Shown here piece by piece: positions 43,439 through 55,422 of a DNA stretch of 64,000 nucleotides. This stretch comes from Narthecium ossifragum. Its lineage: Eukaryota; Streptophyta; Magnoliopsida; Dioscoreales; Nartheciaceae. Numbering within the stretch: position 1 is the stretch's first letter; each line of letters begins with the position of its first letter. The notes below the pieces were generated by a model that saw only the letters and a program-made list of their open reading frames with translations, was not told the origin of the DNA and did not search any database. The stretch covers positions 13,905,297 to 13,969,296 of the forward strand of contig OY986966.1 of NCBI GenBank assembly GCA_963920575.1, in the 5' to 3' direction. Both the position numbers and the translations under genes were made by a program.

Positions 43439-45261
43439 TAGACTATATCTAGGGGTATTTTCTGTATTTTCTGGATGGTTGGAGTGTATCTCTTTTTGTG
43501 TTTGGAGGGTGGGTAACTTTTTGTACTCCATTGCTCCACTTTTGTATATGGTTAACATCATTGATAGTGGATATATATATATATATATATAAATGATTTT
43601 TGGTATAGGGGTGTGCCCCGGGTGTGTTTGGTTGTCTGTGGATGTCTGTATATGAATGTGGATGTATGGTTGTAAATGATGGTTGGCATAGTTGCAATTC
43701 TGTATTTTAATTTGAATGAATGTTGGATGCAAATGGCATCTTTGTACAGCCCTTGGGCGTATTGAATAAATAGAGGGAATGCTGCCCAATTTTTCTCAAA
43801 ATTTTTCATATCTATTCTTTGATTTCCATAATGCTATGGGTGGTATTTCCTCTATGTTTTTACAGGGCATACGAGCTATGGATAGCAACGCAAAATACGA
43901 CATTTTGACATCACAACAATACGGTTTTTCACGACTAACCTTGACTCTAATTCCTGTCATATCTTTCGTCAAAGTTACATTTTCGCCCATTTCGTCACAA
44001 GGTTATCTCTACACTTTACCCTTCTTCCGTGCTTGAGGACAAACCCGTTTTAAGTTAGGGGGTATGATTGCATCATGTTTATAGATAACCTGTGATCGAT
44101 CTACAGTTAGTCACATGTTTATTTGAGTGCTAAATATGCGAAAAATTTTGACTCTTATGCTAGCATGGATGACTATTGCATAATTCATCTTGATTCTCAT
44201 GCTTTGTAAAATTTGGCAAATCATTTCATGAGTAGTGTTATTCTTCTACTTTAATTCTTCTTGCCATGCATTAAGGACATTTAAGTGATCTAATCCACTT
44301 GTGCACTTACACTTGTATGAGGGGGCAAGTAGTTGCTGATTGGGGGACCTTGATAGATTGGCAGTCCAAAGCTATTTACACTCGATTGAGATGACTTGTA
44401 GTAGGGTTTGAAGCCAAGTGAGAGGCCGAGAGCCAGGTTAATAAAAGTGACTAGTCTTGATTCGTAGCCTTCTAGGCTCGAGTAGTTAGATCCGAGGGGT
44501 GCTTCAACACCTAATGCCCCAAAGCCATCTGGCTTGGGAGTCATTGATCTAACACTCGTTAAATGGGCCTAGTAGAAAGCTTAAGGGATCAAGGCATTGC
44601 ACAATCACGCTAGTATCAAATTAAAGCTTGTTGGTCAGCTGTGATTCGTGGCCTGCTAGGTTTGGGAAATTAAGCCCGAGGGGTGTCTCAACACCCAGTG
44701 CCTTTAGGTCATCTGACTAAGGAGCCACTGTCCTAAATCCTGTTACATGGGCCTAGTAGAAAGCCTAAGGGATCATGGCATTGCACGACCACTGGTTTTA
44801 GTCAGAAAAAGAAAAAAAAAAAAAAAAGAAGAGAAAGAAGGACAAAGATTTTATTTCAAATAAAACTTGTCATTTGTTCGACCGGTGTAAAACGCTAAGG
44901 ATGTCTAGTTTTGATTGGAACCCCACTTGAATGACTATGAGACCCCGAATACTTGAGTAGCAACTCTCACTACATGGATCGCTTAGATGAGCTTTGATGT
45001 TGGTCAAGTGCTTTGAAGTGTTTGAATGATGCTATTGATGGAATTATTCGCTTGCATTTTACTTGTGCTATGGGTTGATGGATGGAGCTATGCATTTGAA
45101 TCTATGTGTTCATATGAATGAATTTTGATCATATAAGAACCGAAGCTACATGATAAGTGACTAATTGTTGATCGGGAGATTGCTCTTTATTAGCTTCTTG
45201 TTTCTTCTCTTTCCCTTCAAGTTATTTTTCTTTTGCTTTGCTCGAGGACTAGCAAAGTTCA
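43439..45261 (+). other. 3' untranslated region of element C
   Basis: No gene. It holds an (AT)n run at 43571-43591, two ~170 bp related units (about 44455-44610 and 44640-44800) with CCGAGGGGTG..CAACACC hairpins and GGGCCTAGTAGAAAGC, and a poly-A stretch at 44805-44827. Confidence 0.7.
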
Positions 45262-45273
45262 AGTTAGGGGGTG
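45262..45273 (+). promoter_or_regulatory. Polypurine tract of element C
   Basis: AGTTAGGGGGTG directly before the 3' LTR start TGATAAGACG. Confidence 0.78.
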
Positions 45274-46853
45274 TGATAAGACGTGAAAAGTGCATAAATC
45301 ACTCTGTTAACTTGGCCATGTTAGTCTCCGAGCAAGGCCTTACTGATGGATTTTACCCTATTACAGGTACAAGTGCCCTCAACGAGGATTGGATCAAGTT
45401 CCGAGCTTAAACGATGTCATTCGGGCCAGTTTTTATGAAGAAGATCGATCCTTTATTGAAGGAGGATTGATCCTGTGCAGTACATCAAGAACAAAGCCAA
45501 TCAGTTCTGAAGGATCGATCCTCACTATGGGAAGGATCGATCATTTTTGCACATTTTTCTAGTGACAGAACGCAAATTCTAGAGGATCGATCTTCACATA
45601 CTGGAGGATCGATCTTCATCGGGGCGCAGCCAGAATTCAAGAAGTAAAAGATCGATCCTTTCCTATAGGAGGATCGATCCTTCACGGGACCAGCGATCAC
45701 ACGAAGACGAAGATCGATCCTCCACCCTATGAGGATCGATCCTTTGGTGCCAGCCGAGCAAAATCAATGTCCCAGATCTAATCCGAGGGGGGGGAGGCTT
45801 GTTTACTATAAATAGACCCCTCTTGGGGGATTTTGGGAGGCTTCTCTTAGTTCTTTCTCCAGCCCTTCTAGGTTTCTTACCCAATTGAGAGGAGGACTTC
45901 TTGGAGGGAATCCATGGTAGGAGAGCTTCATCAACCTCCATCCATGGATCCAACCAAGATGAGTAGCTAACTTCCTATCTCTTGGGATTTCCATGTAGTT
46001 GTAGGATTCTTTTGTAGTTTTCTTAGGGTTTTGATGTGTAATCTTTAGGGATTGATCTATTGTATGGATTTGAGCATTATTTCTCTATCTTTGTACATGG
46101 ATTTCATATGATGAATGGATGAATGCCTTTCTTTGGTATGAGTTAGAACTTGTGCATGATAGGTGTTTGTTATTATGCCCCAATGAGTTGAATGTGCTAG
46201 AAACACATCCAAATCTATTGGGAGGATTATTAGCCCTAGATTAGAGATTAGGGATTCTAGAACCATGCCTATCTCTCTAATCAAAGGATCCATTCTATCT
46301 TTCTCTTGCATTGGATTCGAGGTGCTAGAACCATCTCGATCCAATGCCCGACTCCATGCAATATCTTTATCTTGCGACGAATCGATCTTAATCGAAGGTT
46401 CGTTAGCGACGATAGAAGCTAATCACTCATTCGTCGACTTTGTGAATGAGCTTCTTTCCGGCGGATGATCCTAAACCGACTTCCATTGAGCGATAAGTGA
46501 GGCTAATCACCCGCATGTCGACTTCTTGATTTCGATCATCCCAATTAGATTACACACCTTAATTCCTTAGGAGGCTACACTAGAACCTACAATGAAGTGG
46601 AGATCCCAAGACCTCTCTATATTAGTTATATTTCTCTACACTTAGTTAATTACTTTAATAGTCATTAATCCAAAATCCAAATCATTTTAGCTAGTTGATT
46701 GGAGTTATCTATCGAGTACATTAGTCAATTCTCATTTCGCTGCGGATCGACCCGGACTCCCGCTAGCTACGTAGTAGTTAGTTAGGATTCGGTATAAATT
46801 GTAATCTTTGACGCCCTAGTCACTTTTAACGACGAGTGGTTTGGGTGCTGTCA
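45274..46853 (+). repeat. 3' LTR of element C
   Basis: 1580 bp, same length as the 5' LTR within one base, differing by scattered substitutions. It ends GGGTGCTGTCA followed by the duplication TGGGA. Confidence 0.92.
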
Positions 46854-49800
46854 TGGGACACCGGCTACACCTCAGCATCTGACTCAAGGCCGACACGACC
46901 TCTATAATCACCAAGCAACATGTGTACCAGTTATCTAAGCCTATCATCAAATTCGACTGGACACCACAATTCAAACCGGGTCCTAACTACCCGACCCCGG
47001 TCCTAGGGCTAAATCCGAGCTTCCAGCCTCGGGACGGCGATCCACAAATCACCCACGCCCTAACCATGCAAGTAATGCACAACAGAGAATGCATGCTATG
47101 AACATACACAAGCAAGAGAAGTAGGCATGCAACAGTATGACAAGGCAGCATACAAGTCCAACCGGATCGCTGCAGTGGTACTACCAACCGCCGCCAGCCG
47201 ATCCGCAGCGGGTCCCGGCATTACGACGGTACCACGACCGTCAACCGCGTACCCCCTGCAACGGAAAGCAACCCCGAAAACTTCGAACATATAATATTAT
47301 ATTAAAACACTATTCAAGGCTGGCGGTCGATCAACGGATCGACCTTGGAAAAGTTAAGGTTGACGCTCGATCAACGGATCGACCGTGAGGAGTTATTTTG
47401 CTATTTTTCAGGCTCACGGTCGACCATGGAGACCACGACGGTCGACCTTGGAGTCTGGCGGTTGATCCACGGATCAACCGTGGCACTGTTCATCAAAAAC
47501 TCTTCTCTGACACAGCTTCGAAGCAAAATCACCAAAACTCGTAGAAAAATCGAAAAAATATGAAATCAATTGGGTTTGAAACTAGACTCACAGATCTACA
47601 ACTATTATTTCTCATAAAAATCCAAGATCATGCATGTACAAGCCGAAAAACTCGCCGCAAGCCGGCTGTTCTTCAAGAACAGCAGAAAACCGGAAATCCG
47701 AGATTTATCATGCATAAATCCTACTGAAATCTTAACCAAAGTTCATTAAGCAATATGCATTCAACAACATAATTTCATCAAGATCTAACGGCTAGATTTA
47801 ACTAAACCCATTAATTAACTCATGTAGGTAGAACACCTACCGGACTGCGCATTCCTCGGTTGATTCCCCGCGAGTTGATCACCAACAAAGTTCCAAACCA
47901 CTTCAAGGATCTTCCTCTCGTTGTCACGGATCCAACGAGCTTTAGAACGCCCAAAACGGTTGTCGGAGGAGGGAGAACGAAGGAGATGAAGATGGCTGCC
48001 CCGGGAGGAAACAGAGGAACAAAACCAGAATCGCGGAAGAGAAGAAGGGAGAAGGAAGAAGAAGAGAAGGAAGAAGGGGAAGAGAGGAGAAGGAGAAGGT
48101 AGGGGAAGGTCAGGGAAGGTAGGGGAAGGTGGGGAAAAATTGGAAGGAGAGGTCCTCTCTTCCCTGACAAAGGAGGACGACGGAAGCTGAACTGCTCTAC
48201 GCAGTTCACCTGCCCTGCGCATGAGTCCGATCGATCGCTCCTTGGAGCGACCGATCGCTCAAGGGCCGTAAGCTGCCCAAAAGCAAGCTTCAGTGCGCCT
48301 GAGCTGGGATATTCCGATCCCGGGTCCACCTAACCATTCTAATCAAGCACTAACACAAACAAGGTCAGTGTGTGCATTCGCGGGTGTGAAACAAGCCGAC
48401 AAGGCGCAATCTACCAAATTGCCCTTGTGGCCCACAACGAGCCACGGGCCTGATCCAGGCGGTCGACCCAGGAATGGAGGGACAGGTCCTCACAGCGACG
48501 GCGGCTGGTGGGGAGCTTGGCGATGGTGATGGCGACCGCGGCTGGAGAGGAGCTAGCCAACGGCGACTCCGACCACGGACGGAGGAGAGAGGCTGGCGTA
48601 CCGGCGGTGATCGTCACCGGGGAAGAGGAAGAACCGCGGATCTAGAGGTAGAGTTTCTAGCGTAAACTTGGTTTAGACTCTACTAGCATAGACTAAGCCA
48701 TAGGATGCATCTATGCTATGTTTGCCCTTTTTTTCCGGTGTGCCATTTTGCCCCTTGGTTTTCCGGCGATGCTTAACTGGATTTCCACAAGATGCTTTGC
48801 TTCGGGCTTGGTTTTGTTTTCCTACAGGCTTTGCTCTGTTTTCTGGGTTGTTCCTACTCTGTTTTCCGGCGATGCGATTCGCTCATGCTTTGTTTTCCTT
48901 GGCTTCTCCGGCGTTGTCTTTCTCCATCATTCAGTGCGACGCCAAGCCATGCCCGGCCCAGCTTCCAGCAATCCTTCCCCTCTCCCCTATTCCCCATGGC
49001 CTCGACTATATCTCTGTTGCCATGGATTGCCTTCGTGACCTCTGTTCTTGAGTTACTGGTGAACCGAAGATTTGGAAGCATGCTGTTGATGCTCTGTTAC
49101 TTCCGTGAGTTCTCTGTGGACTTCTTTCTTCTTCCCCTGTATTGCTGTTGAGCAAATCCATGGATTAGTGTTGGGTTTTGATATGATTTCTCCTCCCTTG
49201 GACCACTTGTCGTCGTTAGCCTTGTGAGTGTCTAACTAGATGGTGTAGGTGTTCATACTTGGGTGTTGCATGGTTGATGCTTGAACAGATGCCAATGAGA
49301 ACCTTGGAATTGAGAAGCATATTGCTGTCTTAGCAGAACGGTGATGTTCACAGCCTGATTGAGGAACTGTGAGCACGCAACCTCAAGAGACCATCAGCAT
49401 GAAAGTTGTGGGGCTTCACCTCCTTTTTCCAACGACTCTAATTTCGCATTTTTCAGATTTTTCTGTGACTTATGGTGAATTATTTTCTTAGACTGTGTCG
49501 AAATAGAGGTTTCGGTAAAAGTCAGCTAATTAAATTGATTTTTGACACCCCTTGATCTAATTCTTGGATGGGCTGCTCCTGACATGTTGCCCTACATTAG
49601 ACCATGTTCAATTTCAAGTTTCACGACGTTAAATGTCGTTTGATTAAGATTTCATCGTTTTGAACTTGTCGGTTACTGTAGCAATCCGAAAATTAAGTTC
49701 TAAGTAGCTGTGAATCAGCACGGCATGTCTTACATATATATATATACACGTATTATATATATCTACCTCTAGCAAAGCGTACTAGTATTGAATCGGAGGT

Positions 49801-51559
49801 TTTGTCTGTAATCCGAGGTCTATTGTGGCTTTCCCCAGTTTGATCGATTGAGGTCGACTGAGATTGTAGTTTGATCGATAGTCGTGTTTTCCTACGATGC
49901 TTAACCTCCATGCCCTTCCCTTCTTTCGAATTGCTTCTAATTCATCATTGGGTATGTTTTATTATTGCTAAGATGTTGATCTGCCGACGGTGGGTTTTCG
50001 TATTTTTCGTCGGTTTCTAAGTGGACTAATTGCAAGTTGAGTTTTGGAATGTCTTCTCTTGATTATTGTCGAATTGATCTGATGTAAATGTTTGACCTAG
50101 TATCTCCGTGATTATTCGTTATTCATTTATACTAAATTGTTCCTTTAACAACTCAGTCCATGCAATCTCTTATTAATCACGTCATTCTTGTATTTCTGTA
50201 TCACGTATAAGCCTAGGGCCGGCGGTGGCCTGTTTATATTTCTTGGTGGAAATGTTTATATTTTGCGGGCCGGGGGTGCCCTATGAATTGATTAACTGGG
50301 GGTGTACCCCATTGTATAGTTTCTGGCTAACGGCGGTGTAAGCCGTTGTAATGCCAAAATTTGGATTGAACTAGGTCGACTGCTTGTGCTGGTTATGCTT
50401 TGAACCGTATTAGGTGTATGGTTAAATAATTGTTATTCCTTGTTGTACGTTAACAGTTTAGCTCTCTCTCTTGTATCTTATTGTATGCTACATTGGACAT
50501 GCTTGATGAGATGTCATTTAGAGACACCTAGGTCTAGTTGTTTGAATAGGCTCATGCATGATGATTGCATTAGAGACATCCAGGCTAGGTGGTAGGCGAT
50601 GGATTCGATCGCCGATCCGGGGTTCTCGGGTAGCCCGTATCTAGCCCTAGGACTGGGGATTCGTTAGTTGAGGATTAGGACATGATTGTCATCGAATGAT
50701 TATAACTGCTAACATTTGAGGTTACTGTTATAGTCGACTATGCATTATTCTTGTATTTGAGGTGTAGAGGTCGTGTCGGATCTCCAAGGCCAAGTGCTAA
50801 GGATGGTTGTCGATGTCCCTGATATGTGTGTCCCCGCGAGAGATGGTATGACTGGGCAGGGTGGTACCTGGACAGGAGCCCGCAGTCTTTGATTCCTCTC
50901 GTTTGTTCTTGGGTGAGGGTGGGACCTGGACAGGAGCCCTCGGGAATCGACGGGGTTATGGGACCCCTTGGCATACCTTAGGCTTAGGCGGAGAACGACA
51001 CAGTTGCAGTTTCCCTTCCTTTCTGTGCGACGTAGAGTAGAACCCTACTGGGCATTGTTGCTCACCCTACCTGGGCTGCATCGGCGATGCAGGTCGATGC
51101 AGTTCCTTCTTTCAGGTGTTCCTTTAGAAGATGGCGCGGTATTCCGAGGTGATCGAGGACTTGGAGCTTCGAAGAGTTCTTCTACAGATAATTTACACTC
51201 TTAATCAATGATGTACAAATTGATGTATAAATTGAGGTATAACTTGATGTATTCAAGGACATAAATGTATAATCATTAATTCAGTTATATTGGAGAAATG
51301 TTGTATTATTCTTTGATGTAGACATTTGAGAAATGTAATAATGAGTTACTTATTGTTGTTTCTTGTACAACTTGAAATGGTCATATTATGAAATGTACAG
51401 GTTTCTTGTGTTATAATTATAGAGGAGATTCTGTCAAAATTTTCATGAACTGGAGACCGAATTATTCATTTATATGCTTGTTGGACCAATTGATGATGTA
51501 AATAGGTTTAGGTGGCTCACGCCTCGATCTGGATGGGTTTTCTGGGTCGGGGTGTGACA

Positions 51560-52076
51560 AGAGGCATTGTTTCAAATTGGATCATCTGGTTTCCTTTGTC
51601 ATCATCGTCATCGTCCTTCTTGGGATGATAAAACTTACATCTGCCTTTTCCTCCTACCTTAGACCTGGCAGTATTCTCTTCGGGATCCGTGGTGTCCTTG
51701 GTCTGTTCTTGGCTACTTTCCTGAGCTTGCTTGGCCTTCATCATTTGGCCATACTTCTTCTGGTGTCGTCGGTATTGGGTCCTTATCATCTCCTGCATGG
51801 GAACTGATCAGCGAGCATAACATTTGTAATTGTACCATCTGTCTGGTCTGTATGGCAAAGGCAAAAAAAACTCCTAGGATAAGTGTGTGGCTGGCTTCTG
51901 GTCTATTGTCAGAGTTGTGCCCGATGAAACTGCAGTCCAACATTAGGGGTAGCTGGGTGATTGATGTCCCAATGGCACCTTCAACATAATTGTTGTTCCA
52001 TAGGTCCCTTACCCTTATCATGGTTGAGCCTTGTGAACACATCTGGACGACTGTCGTCCTGGGTCTCATTGATCAC
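51560..52076 (-). pseudogene. Fragment of the oldest-layer Gypsy gag between D2 and the solo LTR
   Basis: Reading leftwards: NETQDDSRPDVFTRLNHDKG joins in frame with KLPKFKIVI at 53706 after removing the solo LTR. After indels and stops, an open part follows (RTQYRRHQKKYGQMMKAKQA, CKFYHPKKDDDDDD, QFETMPL). RPxVFxRL and a basic RRxQK segment are usual late in gag of plant Gypsy elements. No protease is seen. Confidence 0.6.
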
Positions 52077-53700
52077 TGATGAGTGCATGAAATTGCAGTC
52101 TGAATAGCCTTATAACTAGTTTAATTACTAGATTTTTCATCCTTAATTATTCCTTTTAGTTCTATTTTTATATTTATATATTGCTTCACAAAGTTATTTG
52201 GAATATGCAGAAAAGTGGAGCGAAAGAAGCAAAGATATGTCATATTCAACATCGAATCTGTACCTGCTCAGAATGAACCTAATAATCTTCTATACATGGT
52301 TGGAACGCTCATGAAGTCTAAATTCTGGAGAATTTTACGGTTCATGATTTGGAGTTTCCTAGAGGAAGATATGCTATTTTTAGTACGAGAGGTGCAGACA
52401 AAGCAGTTACGGAAGAAGAAGATTGATCTGATGCTCAAAGGATCGATCTCCATCCAAGGAAGAGATCGATCTTCTAAGTGCATTTAATCCTGACAGAGAG
52501 CACCACTTGAAAGGATCAATCATCTCACTCGAGAGGATCGATTATTTAAGTGAATTTTTACATGACAGAGAGCACGAACTACAATGATCGATCTGCGGGC
52601 GTCACCAGCAACTGATGAAAGCGATCGATCTCTTCCTTGAGAGATCGATCTGAACCTGGGGGATATGGAAGGAACTCAGTCTATGGAGAAAGAATATCAA
52701 TCATTTCATTAAGAAGATCAATCTTAGTCGGGGCGAACCAGGTTACGAAAATTGAGAAAAGAGAGAAGATCGATCTTTATCCTTAAGAAGATCAATCTCT
52801 TGTCGGACGACCTGAAAACGAACGGACCAGATTTAATCCAAAGGCTAAAATAAAGTTAGGGTTTCTTACCCATATTTAAGTAAGTCGTCCAAGATATACG
52901 AGGGGGGTCGGCCAGCACTATTGGAGGAGTTTTGAAGGCCGGAAAGAGGGGAGAAGACCGCACGAAGATCTAGGGTTTTTCTTTCTTATGAATATCTTGG
53001 TTTTTTTCATGATGAACATGAGTGGCTAATCCCTTTGCTAAGGAACCGATGTAGCCCTAACTGAATCATTCTCTGTTATTGAATTAATGTTTTAATCAAT
53101 TTATATTCCTTGTTGCATTCATGATTATAATTGTGATCTTCATGCTTTTACTTGGCCACTAGAAGTACTGTAGATTATTTTATGCGAGATTAGGTGAGGG
53201 TTCATTCCCTAATCTTGCAGGATCTATGAATGCATGAGTTTATGTCAAGGTCGGGTTCAAGCTAAGACAACTCTTGGTTCATAATTGTTCTTCAGAACTT
53301 AATGGATTCTTGATTAACACTTAGTTATGGGTTCATTAGCTAGGGTTAATTAAGGGTACTTGGTGGAGACCGCGATCGAACGGATCATCATACCGGAAGA
53401 ACGAGCCCTTGGAATTAAATTGAGATTTTGTTGATTCAATGCATAGAATGAGGATATTATGGTGAAATCGAAACCTTGGAATTCATCCATCATATTTCTA
53501 TCGCTTTCGTATTTCGTTATTAAGTCTTCTATTCTCAATACTTCATATTTCTTACTTTACCTTCTTTATTTTCTTTCTTCTATGTTATTTAGCGTTTTAC
53601 TCTAATAATCTCTACAAATCTCCGTGGGTACGATACTCGTCTTGCTGCTATACTGATCACACTGATTCATATACTTGTGAGATATAAAATTTATTCATCA
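52077..53700 (+). repeat. Athila-like solo LTR, E-type relative
   Basis: 1624 bp beginning TGATGAGTGCATGAAA and ending TTATTCATCA, flanked by exact ATCAC (52072-52076 and 53701-53705). It carries six GATCGATC octamers at about 52438-52775 and a weak TATA (CATATTTAAG) at 52871. It is related to the LTR of E1 at the start but diverged further in. No internal domain, hence a solo LTR. Confidence 0.88.
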
Positions 53701-53705
53701 ATCAC

Positions 53706-55422
53706 AATCTTGAATTTTGGTAATTTGAGGTTTGTCACATCGGTCATTACTATTGCAACTAGAGTATTCTCAGGGAATGGGTTCTTATCAACACCCATGT
53801 CCTTGGCAGGAAAACTGTTTCTACCTGAGTCAATAGCGTCTTGCAAAAGATTGTGAAAGACCAAACAGTTATTAGTGCTTGCAAGTGCTTTACAAGTATA
53901 TGGCCGCCCCTTTATCAACTCGCCCAAGCAGATATCGGTCATACATTCGCATCCTTCATCCAATTCTTCAATTTAATTTATATCATAATTGACATCCTTG
54001 TAATAAGTTTCTCTAAAAGACACTTTTATTTGATTTTCCTCTTTTAACAATTGTTCATAACGTATGGCGCTAGTTTGCACCTGGAACAAATCAACAAAAT
54101 CTCTATCTGGGAACTTTTTCTTAAGTTCAAATGATAAACCACTTTGAGCGATTTTGACAAACTCCCTCTCAGGCAATGAGATGAAACACTTACTCCTTGC
54201 TCATTTAAACCATTGTATAAAAGATTCTGCTTCTTCATCTGGCCGTTGTATTAATTGAGCTAAATCTGCCATAGTAATCTCTGGTTTGATTTTATAAAAC
54301 TGTGAATTGAAAGCATGTTCCATTTGCTTCCAATTCTATATAGAATTAGGTGGCAACTTAATGAACCACGAATAAGCGACTCCAGCTAAAGAGTTTGGGA
54401 AGAGCCTTAGTTTTATGTAATCGTTCACTTCTCCACATTACATAGAAAATTTTCCAATGTGCTCAATGGTGAACGTCTCCGCCCACACCAGTGAACATAA
54501 TTAATTCTGGAATTTTGTAGTTCCTAGGGAATGGATTCATTTGATCAATCCAATTAGGATAAGGTTTCTTATAGGATGGACGAGTAGCTGGTCAGCCTAA
54601 ACCTATTTGTTCTTGTAAGATATCAGCCACTTGCTCTCGCAAAATGTTCATTGGATCATAAATGGGATTGTAATACATTTGATTATATTGTTCATTTGGT
54701 GGTCGAGCATGAAATTGAGGTTCATTTGGCTGATAATTATTGGGAGGTGGTACATCATTTGGTAGATAATTGTTTGGAGGTAGTAAATCATTTGGCCGAT
54801 AATGGTTTGGAGGTGGTAAATCATTTGGCCAATAATTGTATGGTGGTAGTATATCGACCATTCTTGGGCCATTATGGTTAATTCCATTCGGCCTATGATT
54901 TGGTCCTCGTACTTGACAAAAATTATTGTTATGGCCGAAATTTTGGCCGCTGAATGGGCCATTATTGACCGGAACATACAAAGGAGTAGGATTAGGTGGA
55001 TTAGAAAAAACACCATTATTTGGCATTCCTAAAAGTATTCCTGGTATTGACCGACTCTATTTGATCTTGGACCGTTATCGTTATTCATCATTATCGGTCT
55101 ATAAAATTGGTCATTATGACTTAAGCTATTTTGGCCTAATTGGTCATTCTGACCATCCCATTTTGACTTGCCGATGGATTGTTTAATAAAACATATCCAT
55201 TTCTAGTCTCCATCCCAATTATAGTGTTAGGCAGGAATCCTTGATTGCTGCTATTAACATGATTGTTATTATTGGCATTAGCATTTTGGCCGATATTAGG
55301 AGCATTATTGACAATTGGCCTATTGGAGTTATGAACATTATCTGCGCTTTGCGTGGTCACATTTGTGAAGCTTTGAATAGTCTCGATGAAAGGCCTTAAA
55401 CCTAGAGTGATATGATTGGTCA
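53706..55422 (-). pseudogene. Oldest-layer Ty3/Gypsy gag, N-terminal and core part
   Basis: Read from right to left: an Asn-rich start (NNAPNIGQNANANNNN), repeats of PPPNNYxPND (about 54715-54850), NPFPRNYKIPELIMF, then the core MADLAQLIQRPDEEAESFIQ, PEREFVKIAQSGLSFELKKK, VDLFQVQTSAIRYEQLLKEE, and near the LTR border LPKFKIVI. Several stops and frame changes are present. The core is a retrotransposon gag of the Ty3/Gypsy type; the lineage is uncertain (possibly Tat-like). D3 cuts its start at 55423 and the solo LTR cuts it at 53705. Confidence 0.75.

Larger units (their letters stand above)
35751..46853 (+). mobile_element. Element C: non-autonomous Athila-like element, gag-protease plus env-position ORF, no pol
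   Basis: 11.1 kb with 1.58 kb LTRs (35751-37329 and 45274-46853), Asp-tRNA primer site, polypurine tract and an exact 5-bp duplication TGGGA (35746-35750 and 46854-46858). It encodes a long gag-protease frame and, after a 1.2 kb gap, a separate GC-rich ORF. No RT, RNase H or integrase motif is present in any frame. The LTRs look very similar over the stretches compared. This is the most recent insertion in its stack. Confidence 0.92.
28295..48494 (-). mobile_element. Element B: complete Tekay/Del-like element with exact target duplication
   Basis: LTRs at 28295-30560 (3') and 35173-48494 (5', split by element C) flank a 4.6 kb internal region. The duplication GCGAC (28290-28294 and 48495-48499) is exact. 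About 9.1 kb once C is removed. The internal region keeps an integrase tail and otherwise the same non-coding sequence as D1, so it depends on another element. Confidence 0.9.
35173..48494 (-). repeat. 5' LTR of element B, split by element C
   Basis: LTR parts 35173-35750 and 46859-48494 (about 2.2 kb together) match 28295-30560. Element C plus one copy of its duplication lies between. Confidence 0.88.
27792..51559 (+). repeat. D2: D-type solo LTR split by element B
   Basis: Starts TGTGAGGACCCGC at 27792 and ends GGGGTGTGACA at 51559. B occupies 28295-48494, leaving about 3.56 kb of LTR. Flanks AGAGT/AGAGG are a duplication with one change, and there is no internal domain or second LTR, so this is a solo LTR formed by LTR-LTR recombination. 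The right part (48500-51559) includes a GGTAGAG donor-like site near 48650, an AT run at 49735-49765 and the TGCATCGGCGATGCA palindrome at 51077-51091. No gene is seen in it. Confidence 0.83.

Noticed and set aside
43571..43591. (AT)n run as a possible origin or matrix attachment site
   Set aside because: It is a short microsatellite in an element's untranslated region with no supporting context.
51713..52069. Minus-strand 118-codon frame between D2 and the solo LTR
   Set aside because: It is in a different phase from the frame that joins across the solo LTR to the gag core, and its protein matches nothing I recognise.
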